Shown: one piece after another, positions 63,441 to 64,000 of the stretch
Position numbering within the stretch: position 1 is the stretch's first letter
Layout: each line of letters begins with the position of its first letter
NCBI GenBank assembly: GCA_030848545.1
Contig: JAVDCA010000004.1
Span: 62,001-126,000 of the forward strand
Direction: 5' to 3'
From: Astrobacterium formosum
GTDB taxonomy: Bacteria; Pseudomonadota; Alphaproteobacteria; Rhizobiales; Xanthobacteraceae
Length of the DNA stretch: 64,000 nt
The notes under the pieces: generated by a model
The model's input: only the letters and a program-made list of their open reading frames with translations
Databases searched by the model: none
Told to the model about the DNA's origin: nothing
Translations under genes and position numbers: made by a program

Positions 63441-64000
63441 GTCTCCATCGCGGCAGTTTCGCGCAGCGCGCGCGTGAGCGTGCGTTTTCCCAGCGCGATC
63501 TTGAAGGCATTGTGCTCGAACACGCGGGCGTCGGCGAACGCGGCCTCGGCCGCCGCCGCGAGCGCGCGCTCGTCGAGGCGTTTGCCCTGGATTTCGTGCT
63601 CGGCGGCGCTCGCCCGCCACGGCACGGTGGCGACGCCGCCGAGCGCGATGCGGGCCTCGCGCACGATGTCGCCATCCATGTCGAGGGCGACGGCGGCGGA
63701 GGCGAGGGCGAATTCGTAGGATTCGCGGTCGCGGATCTTGAGATATTTCGAGCGCCGCGCCCACGGCAGGGCGGCGATCGTGAAGGCGGTGATGAGTTCG
63801 CCGGGGGCGAGCCGCGTTTCCATGTGGGGCTCATCGTCCGGCCGACGATGCAGCTCCGCGAACGCCATCGAGCGGTGGCCGTGTGCGCCGGTGATCTCGA
63901 CGCGGGCATCGAGCGCGATCAGTGCCTGGGCGAAGTCGCCCGGATAGGTGGCGATGCAGGCCTTGCTCGTCCCGAGCACCGCATGCATGCGGTTGAAGCC
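63437..64000 (-). CDS. FAD-binding subunit of aldehyde oxidoreductase, PaoB/YagS type (cut by right edge)
   Basis: This CoxM/YagS-type FAD subunit continues past position 64000; 187 C-terminal residues are in the window. The frame is open through GFNRMHAVLGTSKACIATYPGDFAQALIALDA, a family signature. KYLKIRDRESYEFALASAAVAL and ALGGVATVPWRA follow. The missing N-terminus would hold the FAD loop. It precedes the molybdopterin gene with an ATGA overlap, the YagTSR order. Confidence 0.92.
   Translation of the reverse strand, partial: GFNRMHAVLGTSKACIATYPGDFAQALIALDARVEITGAHGHRSMAFAELHRRPDDEPHMETRLAPGELITAFTIAALPWARRSKYLKIRDRESYEFALASAAVALDMDGDIVREARIALGGVATVPWRASAAEHEIQGKRLDERALAAAAEAAFADARVFEHNAFKIALGKRTLTRALRETAAMET

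Noticed and set aside
61272-63719. Long plus-strand open frame across the molybdopterin gene
   Set aside because: It is antisense to a well-supported oxidoreductase and has no recognisable motif.

Overview
The window is a GC-rich alphaproteobacterial chromosome segment, most likely from the Hyphomicrobiales (Rhizobiales). This rests on the CtrA-antagonist gene sciP behind a CtrA-type box, a rhizobial-type bluB, EcfG-type stress promoters (GGAAC-N16/17-CGTT), DUF982-like small proteins and several families of dispersed palindromic repeats. I cannot name the genus. There are no rRNA genes, CRISPR arrays, prophages or insertion sequences. One tRNA-Met(CAT) is present.

1-12 kb is a vitamin B12/cobalt region. 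Two minus-strand operons each follow a cobalamin riboswitch. Operon 1 encodes a methyltransferase, a BtuB-like TonB receptor, a binding protein, a FecCD permease and an ABC ATPase that runs off the left edge. Operon 2 encodes a second binding protein, permease and ATPase, then an unusual fusion of a CbiX-like domain, a [2Fe-2S] ferredoxin and a PCuAC-like domain. The two riboswitch leaders are near-identical copies (311 bp, 2 mismatches), although the proteins behind them have diverged. bluB (lower B12 ligand synthesis) and a decayed CYP152-type P450 pseudogene follow.

12-14.3 kb holds a PoxB-like ThDP enzyme and a small basic protein. 14.5-31.4 kb is one long plus-strand cassette, mostly with 4-base stop/start overlaps. 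It carries inositol-3-phosphate synthase, a histidine phosphatase, a sugar nucleotidyltransferase, a phosphopentomutase, three nucleotide-sugar epimerase/decarboxylases (one UDP-xylose-synthase-like), six glycosyltransferases (four CgeB-like), a methyltransferase, a B12-binding radical SAM enzyme and a glycosidase-like protein that appears circularly permuted. It has no flippase, polymerase or exporter, and a near-perfect EcfG promoter lies inside it. I read it as a stress-linked pathway for an inositol- and pentose-containing oligosaccharide or glycolipid; this is inference. A membrane protein, two tandem DUF982-like proteins and a patatin-like lipase follow.

34-46 kb is mostly housekeeping: tRNA-Met, a PmtA-like methyltransferase, mnmA, fliK-flgD-sciP, pfkA, a CBS-pair protein, DUF924, a COG0523 (CobW) GTPase, a D,D-carboxypeptidase with a long Ala/Lys/Pro tail, and a thiolase. 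A HigBA toxin-antitoxin pair lies at 46.1-46.7 kb.

46.9-57.4 kb looks like one nutrient pathway: a hydantoinase/carbamoylase-family amidohydrolase (minus strand), facing away from a plus-strand dipeptide-type ABC transporter, an amidase with a possible 66-aa AtzG/GatC-like partner, and an omega-aminotransferase. This fits uptake of an amide or N-carbamoyl compound and release of a beta- or omega-amino acid. The window ends with a two-domain universal stress protein, tex, and the molybdopterin and FAD subunits of a PaoABC/YagTSR-type aldehyde oxidoreductase that runs off the right edge.
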